From Gammaproteobacteria bacterium (GTDB lineage: Bacteria; Pseudomonadota; Gammaproteobacteria; Pseudomonadales; Azotimanducaceae): a DNA stretch of 64,000 bases. How positions within the stretch are numbered: the stretch's first letter is position 1; each line of letters starts with the position of its first letter. The notes below the pieces were generated by a model. The model had not been told where the DNA came from. It searched no databases and saw only the letters and a program-made list of their open reading frames with translations. This document shows, piece after piece, positions 29,022-38,144 of this stretch. The translations under genes were made by a program, and so were the position numbers. The DNA lies in NCBI GenBank assembly GCA_002725995.1, contig PBRQ01000095.1, forward strand, positions 1 to 64,000. The letters run 5' to 3'.

Positions 29022-29703
29022 GGTTATTACCACCGATCGACCAGAAGCGGACCAGGATCCGTCACCTGCCAGGCTTATTGTGACGCTGGCACTGGCAGGG
29101 TTGATTTCGGGTGTGGCTATCGTTGGTATTTTTGAGGCAACCTTCAGCACCATTGCAGAGAACAAGGCGCGCGAATTGAGGGAAGCTGTATTTAAGGTGT
29201 TGCCTAGTGTAACCCAGATGCAGGAGCTAGCCTACCTTAATGACCAACTCATGCCACTGCCGCAGGGTGAGAGCGCTGAGAAAACGATTTACGCAGGTTA
29301 CACAGAGGAAGCCAAATTTGTTGGCTATGCTATTCCGGGTGAAGGACCAGGATTCCAGGACACGATTAAACTGCTCTATGGTTATATGCCCGCCGACAGG
29401 AAAGTTGTTGGTATGGAGGTGCTCGAGAGTCGAGAGACGCCAGGGCTAGGAGATAAAATATATAAGGATGCGGTATTTGTGGGAAATTTTTCGGACCTGC
29501 CCATTGATCCGGTGATCGAGGTCGTAAAAAAGGGCCGGCGCGATAGCGACAATCAGGTTGATGCAATTACCGGTGCGACTATATCCTCAAGAGCTGTTGT
29601 CAGAATCATCAACGAAACGAATGAAATATGGCTGGACAACCTCCCTGCAGCCGGTAGTGAACCTGAAATGCCTGCCAAGTCAGACGAGGTAGCGCATGAC
29701 TGA
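29014..29703 (+). CDS. rnfG: Rnf complex subunit G (FMN-binding)
   Basis: GYAIPGEGPGFQDTIKLLYGY, ESRETPGLGDKI, DAITGATISSRAV covalent-FMN motif. Confidence 0.94.
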   Translation: MTEVITTDRPEADQDPSPARLIVTLALAGLISGVAIVGIFEATFSTIAENKARELREAVFKVLPSVTQMQELAYLNDQLMPLPQGESAEKTIYAGYTEEAKFVGYAIPGEGPGFQDTIKLLYGYMPADRKVVGMEVLESRETPGLGDKIYKDAVFVGNFSDLPIDPVIEVVKKGRRDSDNQVDAITGATISSRAVVRIINETNEIWLDNLPAAGSEPEMPAKSDEVAHD

Positions 29704-30346
29704 ATCTGAGAATAGGGACTACAACGAATTTATCAAGGGGATTTGGCGGGATAATCCGGTATTCGTGCAGGTGCTTGGTATGTGTCCCATGCTTGCCGTT
29801 ACGAACTCGGCTATAAACGCTATTGCCATGGGCGGCGCGACCTTGTTCGTGCTGGTGGGTTCGAGCTTTCTGGTGGCGGCTTTTAAAAAGTTGATTCCAA
29901 AGCAGGTCCGAATCTCCTGCTTTATCATCATCATCGCAACCTTCGTTACCGTGGCTGACTATACCTTGTTAGCCTTGGTTCCAGGGGTGCACAAGGAGCT
30001 CGGGGCCTTCATTCCGCTGATCGTTGCCAACTGCATGATACTGGGGCGGCAGGAAGCCTTTGCGTCGAAGAACACCGTGCGGCTGTCGGTTATGGATGCA
30101 CTCGGTATGTCGACGGGATTTGTGATTGCGCTTTTCACGCTTGGTGCTGTCCGAGAAATACTTGGTGCAGGTTCCCTTTTTGGAATAAGCCTTTTTGGGG
30201 CTGCCTGGGAGCCATGGGTAATCATGATTTTGCCACCGGGTGGTTTTCTTACCCTGGGTCTGATCCTGCTGGTATTCAACTGGATGACTCACCGAAAGCA
30301 GATGTTTATGGAGAAAGTCGCTGAAGCTCAGAGGAGTGGCAGCTGA
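29696..30346 (+). CDS. rnfE: Rnf complex subunit E
   Basis: FIKGIWRDNPVFVQVLGMCPMLAVTNSAINAIAMG, IPLIVANCMILGRQEAFASKN. Confidence 0.94.
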   Translation: MTESENRDYNEFIKGIWRDNPVFVQVLGMCPMLAVTNSAINAIAMGGATLFVLVGSSFLVAAFKKLIPKQVRISCFIIIIATFVTVADYTLLALVPGVHKELGAFIPLIVANCMILGRQEAFASKNTVRLSVMDALGMSTGFVIALFTLGAVREILGAGSLFGISLFGAAWEPWVIMILPPGGFLTLGLILLVFNWMTHRKQMFMEKVAEAQRSGS

Positions 30347-30924
30347 TGCAAGAGCTCTTCTGGATATTTATCAGCTCACTGCTAATCAACAATTTTGTAC
30401 TGACATACTTTCTTGGTATCTGTCCCTTCCTGGGTGTTTCAAATTCATTGGAGACTTCATTTCGACTGGGGCTCGCAACAACATTTGTGATGCTGGTAAC
30501 GGCCTTATGTGCGTGGGTGCTAAATACCTATCTGCTGATCTACGCTCCTTATCTCAGGCTAATAAGCTTTATCGTTGTCATAGCGAGTACTGTTCAATTT
30601 ATTGAGATGTTGATCAAGAAACTGAGCCCGGCTCTATTCAGAGCCCTCGGTATTTTCCTGCCGCTGATTACCACCAACTGTGCGATTCTTGGTCTGGCTA
30701 TCTTCTCGACTAACCGGGGATATGGGTTTATGGAAGGCATTACCTATGCCCTGGGAGCGGGACTTGGATTCACCATCGCTATGGTACTTTTGGCGGGTCT
30801 GCGTGAGGAAAGTGAACTATCTGATGTGCCAGCGCTCATTGAAGGCACTGCCATGAACCTCATTATCGCTGGTATACTCTCCATGGCATTTATGGGGTTT
30901 GCCGGTTTGTTCAGTTCTACCTGA
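30346..30924 (+). CDS. rnfA: Rnf complex subunit A
   Basis: LLINNFVLTYFLGICPFLGVSNSLETSFRLGLATTFV, FLPLITTNCAILGLAIFS. Confidence 0.95.
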   Translation: MQELFWIFISSLLINNFVLTYFLGICPFLGVSNSLETSFRLGLATTFVMLVTALCAWVLNTYLLIYAPYLRLISFIVVIASTVQFIEMLIKKLSPALFRALGIFLPLITTNCAILGLAIFSTNRGYGFMEGITYALGAGLGFTIAMVLLAGLREESELSDVPALIEGTAMNLIIAGILSMAFMGFAGLFSST

Positions 30925-30926
30925 TC

Positions 30927-31094
30927 ATGGGCAGCTATATTCTTCCCATTCTTATCTTTGCTCTTACCCTTGGCTGTTGGGCAATGTTCCAGCTCTGGAC
31001 AGGTCATCAACCGGATGGCAGGTCAATTGATCAAGACGGTGGAACCTGTGCGGATTGCCAGGAACCATGCACCACTGATGAGGTTCAAAGCTAG
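30927..31094 (+). CDS. 55-aa single-TM, Cys-rich small protein at the end of the rnf cluster
   Basis: Below ORF-track cut-off; ATG 2 nt after rnfA stop: MGSYILPILIFALTLGCWAMFQLWTGHQPDGRSIDQDGGTCADCQEPCTTDEVQS. Confidence 0.6.
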   Translation: MGSYILPILIFALTLGCWAMFQLWTGHQPDGRSIDQDGGTCADCQEPCTTDEVQS

Positions 31095-31135
31095 CTGGCT
31101 TGGTAGCGAGCAACTTTTCCCACTAAGTATGGTGC

Positions 31136-31549
31136 CTAGAAGGGCTTGGTCACCACCATTATCAGAATGGGAACAACGATAATCAGGGCAGATTCATTAA
31201 AGATGCGAAAAAATACAGATGAATGAATGATCTTGCCAGCCTGCATCTGGCGCAGATAGCGAAAGCACTGCCACTGGTAGGTTAACAAGAAAATGACCAG
31301 CAGTAGTTTTGCATGCATCCAATTACCAGTGATATCGTAGCCAAGCCACAGACAGAGCCCGGGAATGATGGCCAGCACAGCCATAATAGTAGAAAACCAG
31401 AAGAGCTTTGATGCCATGATAACCAGACGTCTGGTGTCTTCATTTGCTGCCTGGCCCTCGACATAGTGCACGATGATCCTGGGCAGATAGAAGACGCCCG
31501 CCATCCAAGCCATCACGAATAGGATATGAGCGGTCTTTATCCAGAGCAT
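31136..31549 (-). CDS. hemJ: HemJ-family protoporphyrinogen oxidase-like membrane protein
   Basis: From internal Met: MLWIKTAHILFVMAWMAGVFYLPRIIVHYVE ... RLVIMASKLFWFSTIMAVL; four TM helices. Track ORF extends to 31600. Confidence 0.82.
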   Translation of the reverse strand: MLWIKTAHILFVMAWMAGVFYLPRIIVHYVEGQAANEDTRRLVIMASKLFWFSTIMAVLAIIPGLCLWLGYDITGNWMHAKLLLVIFLLTYQWQCFRYLRQMQAGKIIHSSVFFRIFNESALIIVVPILIMVVTKPF

Positions 31550-31636
31550 TGCAGATTTTCCGTTTATTGATTCAGGTAAGTCCCAACACTCGAAATTCAC
31601 GATATGCTGGTACGATAATAATCAGATTCAAACACA

Positions 31637-32377
31637 ATGATCGAGACTAACACACTACTTTTTTTTGCTTTGGTGGCCTTTGGGGCAGTTGTCCAGACGG
31701 TTACAGGATTTGCATTGGGTTTGATCATAATAGCCGGCGTGACAGTTCTGGGGATTGCTGAAATTAGTTTTGCAGCGGCGGTTATCAGCTTTGTCGCACT
31801 GGCGAATGTGCTGGTTGCACTCAGGGCGAGCAGGCACCATATTGATCTTGAGTATGTCAAATGGGTTGCCATTGGTTTAGTTCCATTTATGTTGGTGGGT
31901 GTCATTTTCCTTGAATTTCTCGGTACTCAATATTACAACTTTCTCAAGGTCCTGCTGGGTGTTGTCATCATCTGTGCGGGTGTCATGTTGATGATTACCC
32001 CTGCGGCTTATGAAAAAGAATCCCCTAAACCCATTAGGACTCTTTGCGGTATGTTGGGGGGTGTGATGGCTGGTCTATACAGTTCCGGAGGGCCTCCACT
32101 TGCTTACTTCATGTACCGCCAGCCAATCGAACTAAATACGATCAGGGCAACACTTCTTGCTATATTCGCTATCTCTACACTCTGGAGAACTTTTGTCGTG
32201 GCAGTAGCAGGGCACATAGATAGCCAGGTGCTTATTACTGCTGCCACATCTATCCCGATTGTTATTGTTGCCACCCTGGTCACGGGCAAATTCATGTACC
32301 TCATTCCTGATCGATTGGTCCGCAGGCTGGTATTTTTCCTGTTAATGGGGACAGGGGTTTTTCTAGTTGTCCAGTAG
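31637..32377 (+). CDS. TauE/SafE-family sulfite exporter-like permease
   Basis: Polytopic; GAVVQTVTGFALGLI, GVMAGLYSSGGPPLAYFMYRQ. Confidence 0.85.
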   Translation: MIETNTLLFFALVAFGAVVQTVTGFALGLIIIAGVTVLGIAEISFAAAVISFVALANVLVALRASRHHIDLEYVKWVAIGLVPFMLVGVIFLEFLGTQYYNFLKVLLGVVIICAGVMLMITPAAYEKESPKPIRTLCGMLGGVMAGLYSSGGPPLAYFMYRQPIELNTIRATLLAIFAISTLWRTFVVAVAGHIDSQVLITAATSIPIVIVATLVTGKFMYLIPDRLVRRLVFFLLMGTGVFLVVQ

Positions 32378-32380
32378 CAT

Positions 32381-32881
32381 TCAAGCGGTCTTCTCTGTCC
32401 AAACGTTATCCCAGTACTTCCCGAATTTGTAACCGACCTCCGTTAGATACCCGACCTCCTTGAATCCCAGGGAGGTGTGCAAGGCAAGGCTTGCATCATT
32501 TGGCAGTGTTATGATGCCATAGCAGCGGTGGGTGCCTGCAGTTTCCAAGTCCTGAAGCAGTCTTGAGTAAAGCTGCCTGCCGAAGCAGCGGCCGTCGAAA
32601 TCCGGATCCAGATATATGGTGGTTTCAACTGAGCGATCATAAGCTGGCTTTTGCCTGAACTGGCTGCTGCTGGCATAGCCGATAGGCTTTCCGTCAAGGT
32701 ATGCGACGAGGAGTATATAGAGTGCGTTGTTGTACTGGTGAAACCAGTCGCGCCTTTCTTCCGGAGCGAATGGCTTTGTATCGAATGTCACGGCTGATGT
32801 AATCACATAGTGGTTGTAAATCTCAGTCAGTCTTTCAAGGTCAGACTCGGTTGCTCTGCGAATTTCAATTGAATTGTTCAT
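32381..32881 (-). CDS. GNAT acetyltransferase (phosphinothricin acetyltransferase-like)
   Basis: IEIRRATESDLERLTEIYNHYV, GYASSSQFRQKPAYDRSVETTIYLDPDFDGRCFGRQLY. Confidence 0.85.
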   Translation of the reverse strand: MNNSIEIRRATESDLERLTEIYNHYVITSAVTFDTKPFAPEERRDWFHQYNNALYILLVAYLDGKPIGYASSSQFRQKPAYDRSVETTIYLDPDFDGRCFGRQLYSRLLQDLETAGTHRCYGIITLPNDASLALHTSLGFKEVGYLTEVGYKFGKYWDNVWTEKTA

Positions 32882-32955
32882 GGATGACAAAAAAGTAAAA
32901 ACCACTGCAATTTTAACCCGACACACCACCATAACAAGTAGAATGCCTAGTATCC

Positions 32956-34089
32956 ATGAGCAGTTTTGAAGACATAAGGCCTTACGAAGATGCAGAAGTC
33001 ACCAACGTCGTTGGTCGGCTGCTTCGAGATGCAGAGCTATTGAGGTTCCTGAGTAAATGGCAGGCACCCGGGGTTCACCGCTATCTACCCTGGCCAGTGG
33101 AAAAGTTTGTGGCACATCGGCTGGGCAGACAATTGCATGGTGTCAATTCCATCAAGGGTATCCAGGAGATCGTTGCCCAGGCGGTTCAACGATTGCTAAA
33201 AGAGACGGCCACCAGTTTCCGTTGTGAAGGGATTGAAAAGCTGGATCAGGATGAGTCCTACCTATTTATCAGCAATCATCGCGACATTGCTGGAGATTCC
33301 ATGCTGTTGAATTATGCGCTGCACCGGTCTGATTACGAAACTGCCCGGATTGCCGTGGGGGATAACCTGATACAGCGTCCATTCGCAACTGACCTGATGA
33401 AACTGAACAAGAGCTTCTTTATCAAGCGATCTGGTAAAGACAAGAGAAGTGTTTATAAGGCGTTGGCGCATGCCTCAGAGTATATCCAGAACTCTTTGCG
33501 AGAGGGCTCTTCAATCTGGATTGCCCAGAGTGAGGGCAGGGCTAAGGATGGCATTGACCGGACTGACCCGGCAGTAATCAAGATGCTGACGCTGCACGAT
33601 CGAAAACGGGATTTTGCTGAGCACATAGCCTCACTGAAGATTGTCCCCATGTCTCTGGCCTACGAGTTTGATCCCTGTGATGAGATGAAAGCCAGGGAGC
33701 TGACATCTATTGCCCAGACCGGTGAGTACCAGAAAACAGAAGGAGAGGATCTGTTGAGCCTGGCTAGAGGATTAGCCGGCTTTAAAGGAAACATCATCCT
33801 CAGGCTTGGTGATGTGCTCGATACATCTTTCTCGACTGCGGAAGATGTTGCCCTTGAAGTTGACCGTCAGGTATTGGCGAATCTGAAATTATTCCCGATT
33901 AGCTACTGGGCTCTGTCCCAGATTAAGGAAGATCAGTATCAGAGCATCTGGGATCAGGTGCGTGACCAGGCCACTACTGGTGATCCGGCGGCCTATGAGA
34001 GTCGTCAGCAAGATTGTGACGTTGCCTATCGTGCGCAGTGGTTGAAGACCTATGCCAATCCTGTGGTAAACAAGTTTAGTATGTCTTAG
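32956..34089 (+). CDS. 1-acylglycerol-3-phosphate acyltransferase-like (PlsC fold)
   Basis: YLFISNHRDIAGDSMLLN (HxxxxD variant), SIWIAQSEGRAKDG. Confidence 0.75.
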   Translation: MSSFEDIRPYEDAEVTNVVGRLLRDAELLRFLSKWQAPGVHRYLPWPVEKFVAHRLGRQLHGVNSIKGIQEIVAQAVQRLLKETATSFRCEGIEKLDQDESYLFISNHRDIAGDSMLLNYALHRSDYETARIAVGDNLIQRPFATDLMKLNKSFFIKRSGKDKRSVYKALAHASEYIQNSLREGSSIWIAQSEGRAKDGIDRTDPAVIKMLTLHDRKRDFAEHIASLKIVPMSLAYEFDPCDEMKARELTSIAQTGEYQKTEGEDLLSLARGLAGFKGNIILRLGDVLDTSFSTAEDVALEVDRQVLANLKLFPISYWALSQIKEDQYQSIWDQVRDQATTGDPAAYESRQQDCDVAYRAQWLKTYANPVVNKFSMS

Positions 34090-34109
34090 AGATCCCGCCA
34101 TTCCCGCGT

Positions 34110-34173
34110 CTCGGCGACCCCGTCCGTCCCTGGCGCTAGCCACTCCAGGTCAGGTACCAGACTATTCAATCCT
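34110..34173 (-). repeat. Dispersed intergenic repeat (reverse-complement copy of 58270-58333)
   Basis: 64 nt, 54/64 identical by eye, including TGGCTAGCGCCA and GGTACCTGA blocks. Confidence 0.7.
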
Positions 34174-34228
34174 AACTGCTGAATTCCGCCGAATTAGTGT
34201 CAGATCAAGGTTAACTAGCGAAAGGTGG

Positions 34229-34371
34229 CTGGGTATCCCTTCCGTATGCCTTCAAGCGCAGCGCTGAACGCATGGAGAGAGACCCTTTAGGAGCTCTCGA
34301 CTAAAGTGAAGGTAGCTGGGGCGCCGAGCTCGGAGAGCCGCAGGCTGCGGAGGAAGGGGTACCCAGCTATC
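34229..34371. repeat. Imperfect inverted repeat in an intergenic spacer
   Basis: gctgggtatcccttcc near 34230 and ggaaggggtacccagc near 34355, enclosing palindrome ccgcaggctgcgg. Confidence 0.45.
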
Positions 34372-34478
34372 TTTTGCGAATAACCCCGCAGCCTGCCAAG
34401 CAACTAATATTGTCCCTGTGCGCGCAATCCTGGAAGCGGGTTAAGCAATGGGAGGTTCTGCCACCAACTCCACTCAGC

Positions 34479-35465
34479 TCAGTCAAAAACCTGAAGCGTC
34501 GGTTCACTCAACTTGGACCACTGCTCTCTGAGTTCCAGAATATGTTCCGACCAGTAGCGTTCAGTGTTGAAAAATGGGAATGCCCGCGGAAAGGCCGGGT
34601 CATCCCAACGCCTGGCAAGCCATCCCGCGTGATACATCATGCGCAGGGTGCGCAGGGGCTCTATTAGCCGCAGTTCCGTGTAGTCAAAATCTGAGAAATC
34701 TCTGTAGCCCTTCAAAATTGTGGACATCTGGTTGGATTGCTCAGATGGTTCACCTGATAGCATCATCCACAGGTCCTGGATTGCAGGCCCCGAGCGAGCG
34801 TCATCAAAGTCGACAAAGTGTGGTGTATCTATCCGCCAGAGGATATTGCCCATGTGGCAATCACCATGTAGGCGAATAGACCGATAGGGGAAAGCCGTCA
34901 TAATGGGTTCAAGGTCCTGCAGTAAACCTTCTGAGACAGATTCATATGCCGGCAGGAGTTCGAGGGGCAGGAAATTATTCTCCAGCAGGAATTTACGTGT
35001 CTCAATACCGTATTCTTCAATTGAAATGGCCCTTCTGTGTTCAAACCTTCTCCTTGTACTGACGCTATGTATCCTGCCAATAAACCGGCCAAGTATTTCC
35101 AGGCAATTCAGGTCATCCAGTTCGGGTGCTCTCCCGCCCCTCCTAGGGTAGAGTGAAAAACGAAACTGGTGGAAGGCGCTTAGTGTTTTGTCACCATCAA
35201 TCTGTAGCGGTGCGACGACTGAAATTTCCTCGTCAGCCAGTTCCTGTGTGAACTCATGTTCCTCGAGAATTTCCTCGTCACTCCACCGGTTGGGGCGGTA
35301 GAATTTTCCAACGACCGGTTCGTTATCTTCGATACCGATCTGATAAACACGATTCTCGTAACTGTTAAGTTCAAGAATACGGGCATCGCATTGATAACCC
35401 ACACTTTCAACCGCATCCATTACAAGGTCGGGTGTCAGGCTCGTGAAGGGGTGCTCTTCAGTCAT
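34479..35465 (-). CDS. srkA: Stress response kinase A (YihE/RdoA family)
   Basis: TPDLVMDAVESVGYQCDARILELNSYENRVYQIGIED, RLHGDCHMGNILWR, HFVDFDDARSGPAIQDLWMML. Confidence 0.92.
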   Translation of the reverse strand: MTEEHPFTSLTPDLVMDAVESVGYQCDARILELNSYENRVYQIGIEDNEPVVGKFYRPNRWSDEEILEEHEFTQELADEEISVVAPLQIDGDKTLSAFHQFRFSLYPRRGGRAPELDDLNCLEILGRFIGRIHSVSTRRRFEHRRAISIEEYGIETRKFLLENNFLPLELLPAYESVSEGLLQDLEPIMTAFPYRSIRLHGDCHMGNILWRIDTPHFVDFDDARSGPAIQDLWMMLSGEPSEQSNQMSTILKGYRDFSDFDYTELRLIEPLRTLRMMYHAGWLARRWDDPAFPRAFPFFNTERYWSEHILELREQWSKLSEPTLQVFD

Positions 35466-36549
35466 TAATACTTTCCATCAAAAGTGCTACGCTCTTTATT
35501 TGAGCATAGACTGTTTGTTCGGGTTGAAGGCCTAGCAGGTTCAGGGACTTTTTTGTAATTCTTGCTAGAATAAATTGCCTTTTTCGACGTAGTCTGACGA
35601 GAACGCTTGGCCCGGTACTTTCTTCAAATGACACGATCTGAACTTCAAGTACATTTAGAATGCTGGTGTTTTCTGGTCGGGTCGTAGTGATGCTGACATC
35701 CTTCGCAGGAATTCGAACCCGAAGTGAATCGCCAACCTGATACTGCTCTGCATTGACGAAGATGCTTGCCTCCTCAAAATCAAGTTCACTCAAACGATAG
35801 TTATGGTCGTGTTTCGCGACGGTGCACTGTATGACCACCGCAGCCGCATCTCCCTCCCCGGAGTTCAGTTCGAGGGTTGAACAAAGTTCAAGCATTGAGC
35901 CTTGTGACGTTATCTTTCCATTGTCGAGTACAAAGAGATGATCAGCGAGATAGGTGATCTCTTCGTATGAATGACTCACATAGACCATCGGGATTTGAAG
36001 ATTCCTGTGTAAGCGATCTAGGTAGGGGAGTATTCGCGACCGTGATGGGACGTCGATGGAACCAAGCGGCTCATCCATGAATAAACACTTTGCTCCGTTT
36101 AGCAAAACCCGCGAGATGGCTACTCGCTGGGCCTCACCTCCGGATAGTTGCCTGATTTCCTTGTCCAGCAGCGGTTGCAAGTTTAACCAGTCATACACCT
36201 GGTTTATATCCAGGTTGTGTTCGGTATGCTGACGGCTGAGAGCAAAATTGAGATTGCCTTGGACTGAGAGGTGAGGGAATAGCTGCTGTTGCTGGAATAC
36301 AAAGCCCACTCCACGCATCTCAGGCCGGACGAAGCTATGCTTATTTTGCCAGACATTTTTCCCATCAGTGATCTCAATTCGATCGCTCCGGGTTCCTCGT
36401 TCAAGACCTGCCAGTAGACGCAGGAGGGTGGATTTGCCCGATCCCGATGGACCGTAGAGGGCAGTGATCCCGTGCGGCTGAACCGTCAGGTTTACATCCA
36501 GCACAAAGTCAGGATCGCGAGTGAGGTGAATGTCAGCATTTATTTCCAT
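35458..36549 (-). CDS. modC: Molybdate ABC transporter ATP-binding protein
   Basis: Walker A GPSGSGKSTLLRLLAG, signature LSGGEAQRVAISR, C-terminal MOP-like domain; adjacent modB/modA. Confidence 0.92.
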   Translation of the reverse strand: MEINADIHLTRDPDFVLDVNLTVQPHGITALYGPSGSGKSTLLRLLAGLERGTRSDRIEITDGKNVWQNKHSFVRPEMRGVGFVFQQQQLFPHLSVQGNLNFALSRQHTEHNLDINQVYDWLNLQPLLDKEIRQLSGGEAQRVAISRVLLNGAKCLFMDEPLGSIDVPSRSRILPYLDRLHRNLQIPMVYVSHSYEEITYLADHLFVLDNGKITSQGSMLELCSTLELNSGEGDAAAVVIQCTVAKHDHNYRLSELDFEEASIFVNAEQYQVGDSLRVRIPAKDVSITTTRPENTSILNVLEVQIVSFEESTGPSVLVRLRRKRQFILARITKKSLNLLGLQPEQTVYAQIKSVALLMESIND

Positions 36550-36550
36550 C

Positions 36551-37285
36551 TTAGCTGCCTGAATCCGAACGACTGAATTGCCCTGCCTGCCTTCGATTTA
36601 GGGTGTAGACAATCAGTAACAGCGTGAAGGAAAATATCAGGAGCCCCGCTGCCATCAAGTGAGCGCGAGCATACTGAAGGGTTTCCACATGATCAAACAA
36701 GGCGATGGAGAGTACGCGAGTTTCACCTGAAATATTTCCACCAATCATTAGCACAATTCCAAACTCACCAACCGTATGTGCAAATGCAAGCGTGCTGGCA
36801 ACAACGAACCCACTTCTGCAAATCGGCACGACGATGTTTACGAACCGGTCCATGGGTCCCGCGCCCATTGTTGCGGCAGCATCCAGCAGTTCTTGTCTTA
36901 CGCCAGAAAAGGCAATTTGCAGGGGTTGGACGTAGAACGGAAGGGAGTAGATGACGGAGCCGATGACAAGACCTTCGAAGGTGAAGGCAAGGGTGCTGCC
37001 AGTCATAGAAGTCCAGGCCTTCCCGAATCCGCTGTTGGGTGAAAACAAAATAAGGAAGTAGAATCCGAGGACAGTCGGCGGCAAAACAATGGGTAACGCA
37101 ACGAGGGGCTCTACTAGAAAGCCAGCGATATGCCTGGTTCGGGCGAGCCACCAGGCGAGCGGGGTTCCAACCATAAATAGTATGAGAGTGGTAACGGCAG
37201 CAAGCTTCAGGGTAATTGTTAGAGATACAAGATCCGGGTCTATCACTTCGCTAATTCTCCCTGGGGCCGGGTAACTGATAGCCAT
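36551..37285 (-). CDS. modB: Molybdate ABC transporter permease
   Basis: TPLAWWLARTRHIAGFLVEPLVALPIVLPPTVLGFYFL, ELLDAAATMGAGPMDRFVNIVVP, HTVGEFGIVLMIGGNISGETRVLS. Confidence 0.94.
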   Translation of the reverse strand: MAISYPAPGRISEVIDPDLVSLTITLKLAAVTTLILFMVGTPLAWWLARTRHIAGFLVEPLVALPIVLPPTVLGFYFLILFSPNSGFGKAWTSMTGSTLAFTFEGLVIGSVIYSLPFYVQPLQIAFSGVRQELLDAAATMGAGPMDRFVNIVVPICRSGFVVASTLAFAHTVGEFGIVLMIGGNISGETRVLSIALFDHVETLQYARAHLMAAGLLIFSFTLLLIVYTLNRRQAGQFSRSDSGS

Positions 37286-38063
37286 CGTTGGAGATGATGC
37301 GCATCGCGGCGTCAGTGGTCAGGAATGCGGTAAATTCAATCGTTCCGGGGGACTGGTTCATAGTGACCATCTGCTGCTCTATCGGTTTGTAAAGGCCCTG
37401 GTCCACCGGCCAGAAAAACTTCTTGCTGATCCTGCTGTGTAGAACCTGTGATAAGGCGACCAGGCCTGCCTGTGCATTTTCTGTCTGCACAAAATGAAAT
37501 GCCTGGCCAACGTTATTCCCCTTTATGAGCCTGATCTTTGATAGGTCAAGAGGTGACAGCAGTTCCTTTGCTGCAACCCCGTAGGGTGCTATTTCAGGAT
37601 TAGCTATAGCGAGGTTACCCTGAAAGTTTTGTAAAAAGACTTCATTGACCGGGAAGGTAGGCCTGGGTGCCCATAACGCTAACCGGCCTACCGCATAGGT
37701 TTTCCTGCTACCGGCTTCAATCAAACCTTGAGTATCAAGAAGTGCCGGTCTCACCTTATCGGCCGCCATTAGAATGTCGAAGGGGGCCCCATTTGAAATC
37801 TGCGAGTAAAGCACGCCAGTTGATCCTGAAATCAAAACATATTCAGTATCTGGCTCCTTAGGCACAGCCTGAACAAGCTTGGTGAGCGTAGGGTGGAAAT
37901 TTGACGCGACGGCTATGCGAACAGTTTCGGCAGAAACGCCGTTTGATTGGAAAGTTAGCCAGGCAACGAGAACAAGGAAATGAACGGATCCGGCCATTAT
38001 TCCTGAAGCTGGATCTGGTTTGCTTGTTTTTGTCCGTTTTCTAACATCGAGTGGGCTATCCAA
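37251..38063 (-). CDS. modA: Molybdate ABC transporter substrate-binding protein
   Basis: RIAVASNFHPTLTKLVQ, ISGSTGVLYSQISNGAPFDILMAAD, NPEIAPYGVAAKELL. Confidence 0.92.
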   Translation of the reverse strand: MDSPLDVRKRTKTSKPDPASGIMAGSVHFLVLVAWLTFQSNGVSAETVRIAVASNFHPTLTKLVQAVPKEPDTEYVLISGSTGVLYSQISNGAPFDILMAADKVRPALLDTQGLIEAGSRKTYAVGRLALWAPRPTFPVNEVFLQNFQGNLAIANPEIAPYGVAAKELLSPLDLSKIRLIKGNNVGQAFHFVQTENAQAGLVALSQVLHSRISKKFFWPVDQGLYKPIEQQMVTMNQSPGTIEFTAFLTTDAAMRIISNDGYQLPGPREN

Positions 38064-38144
38064 GGCGGCCCCTTCCTTTGTAAGAAATTATTTTATAAGC
38101 CAAAAGTTATTCTAGTGTATTGATATATGGAGAAGTTTACCTAT

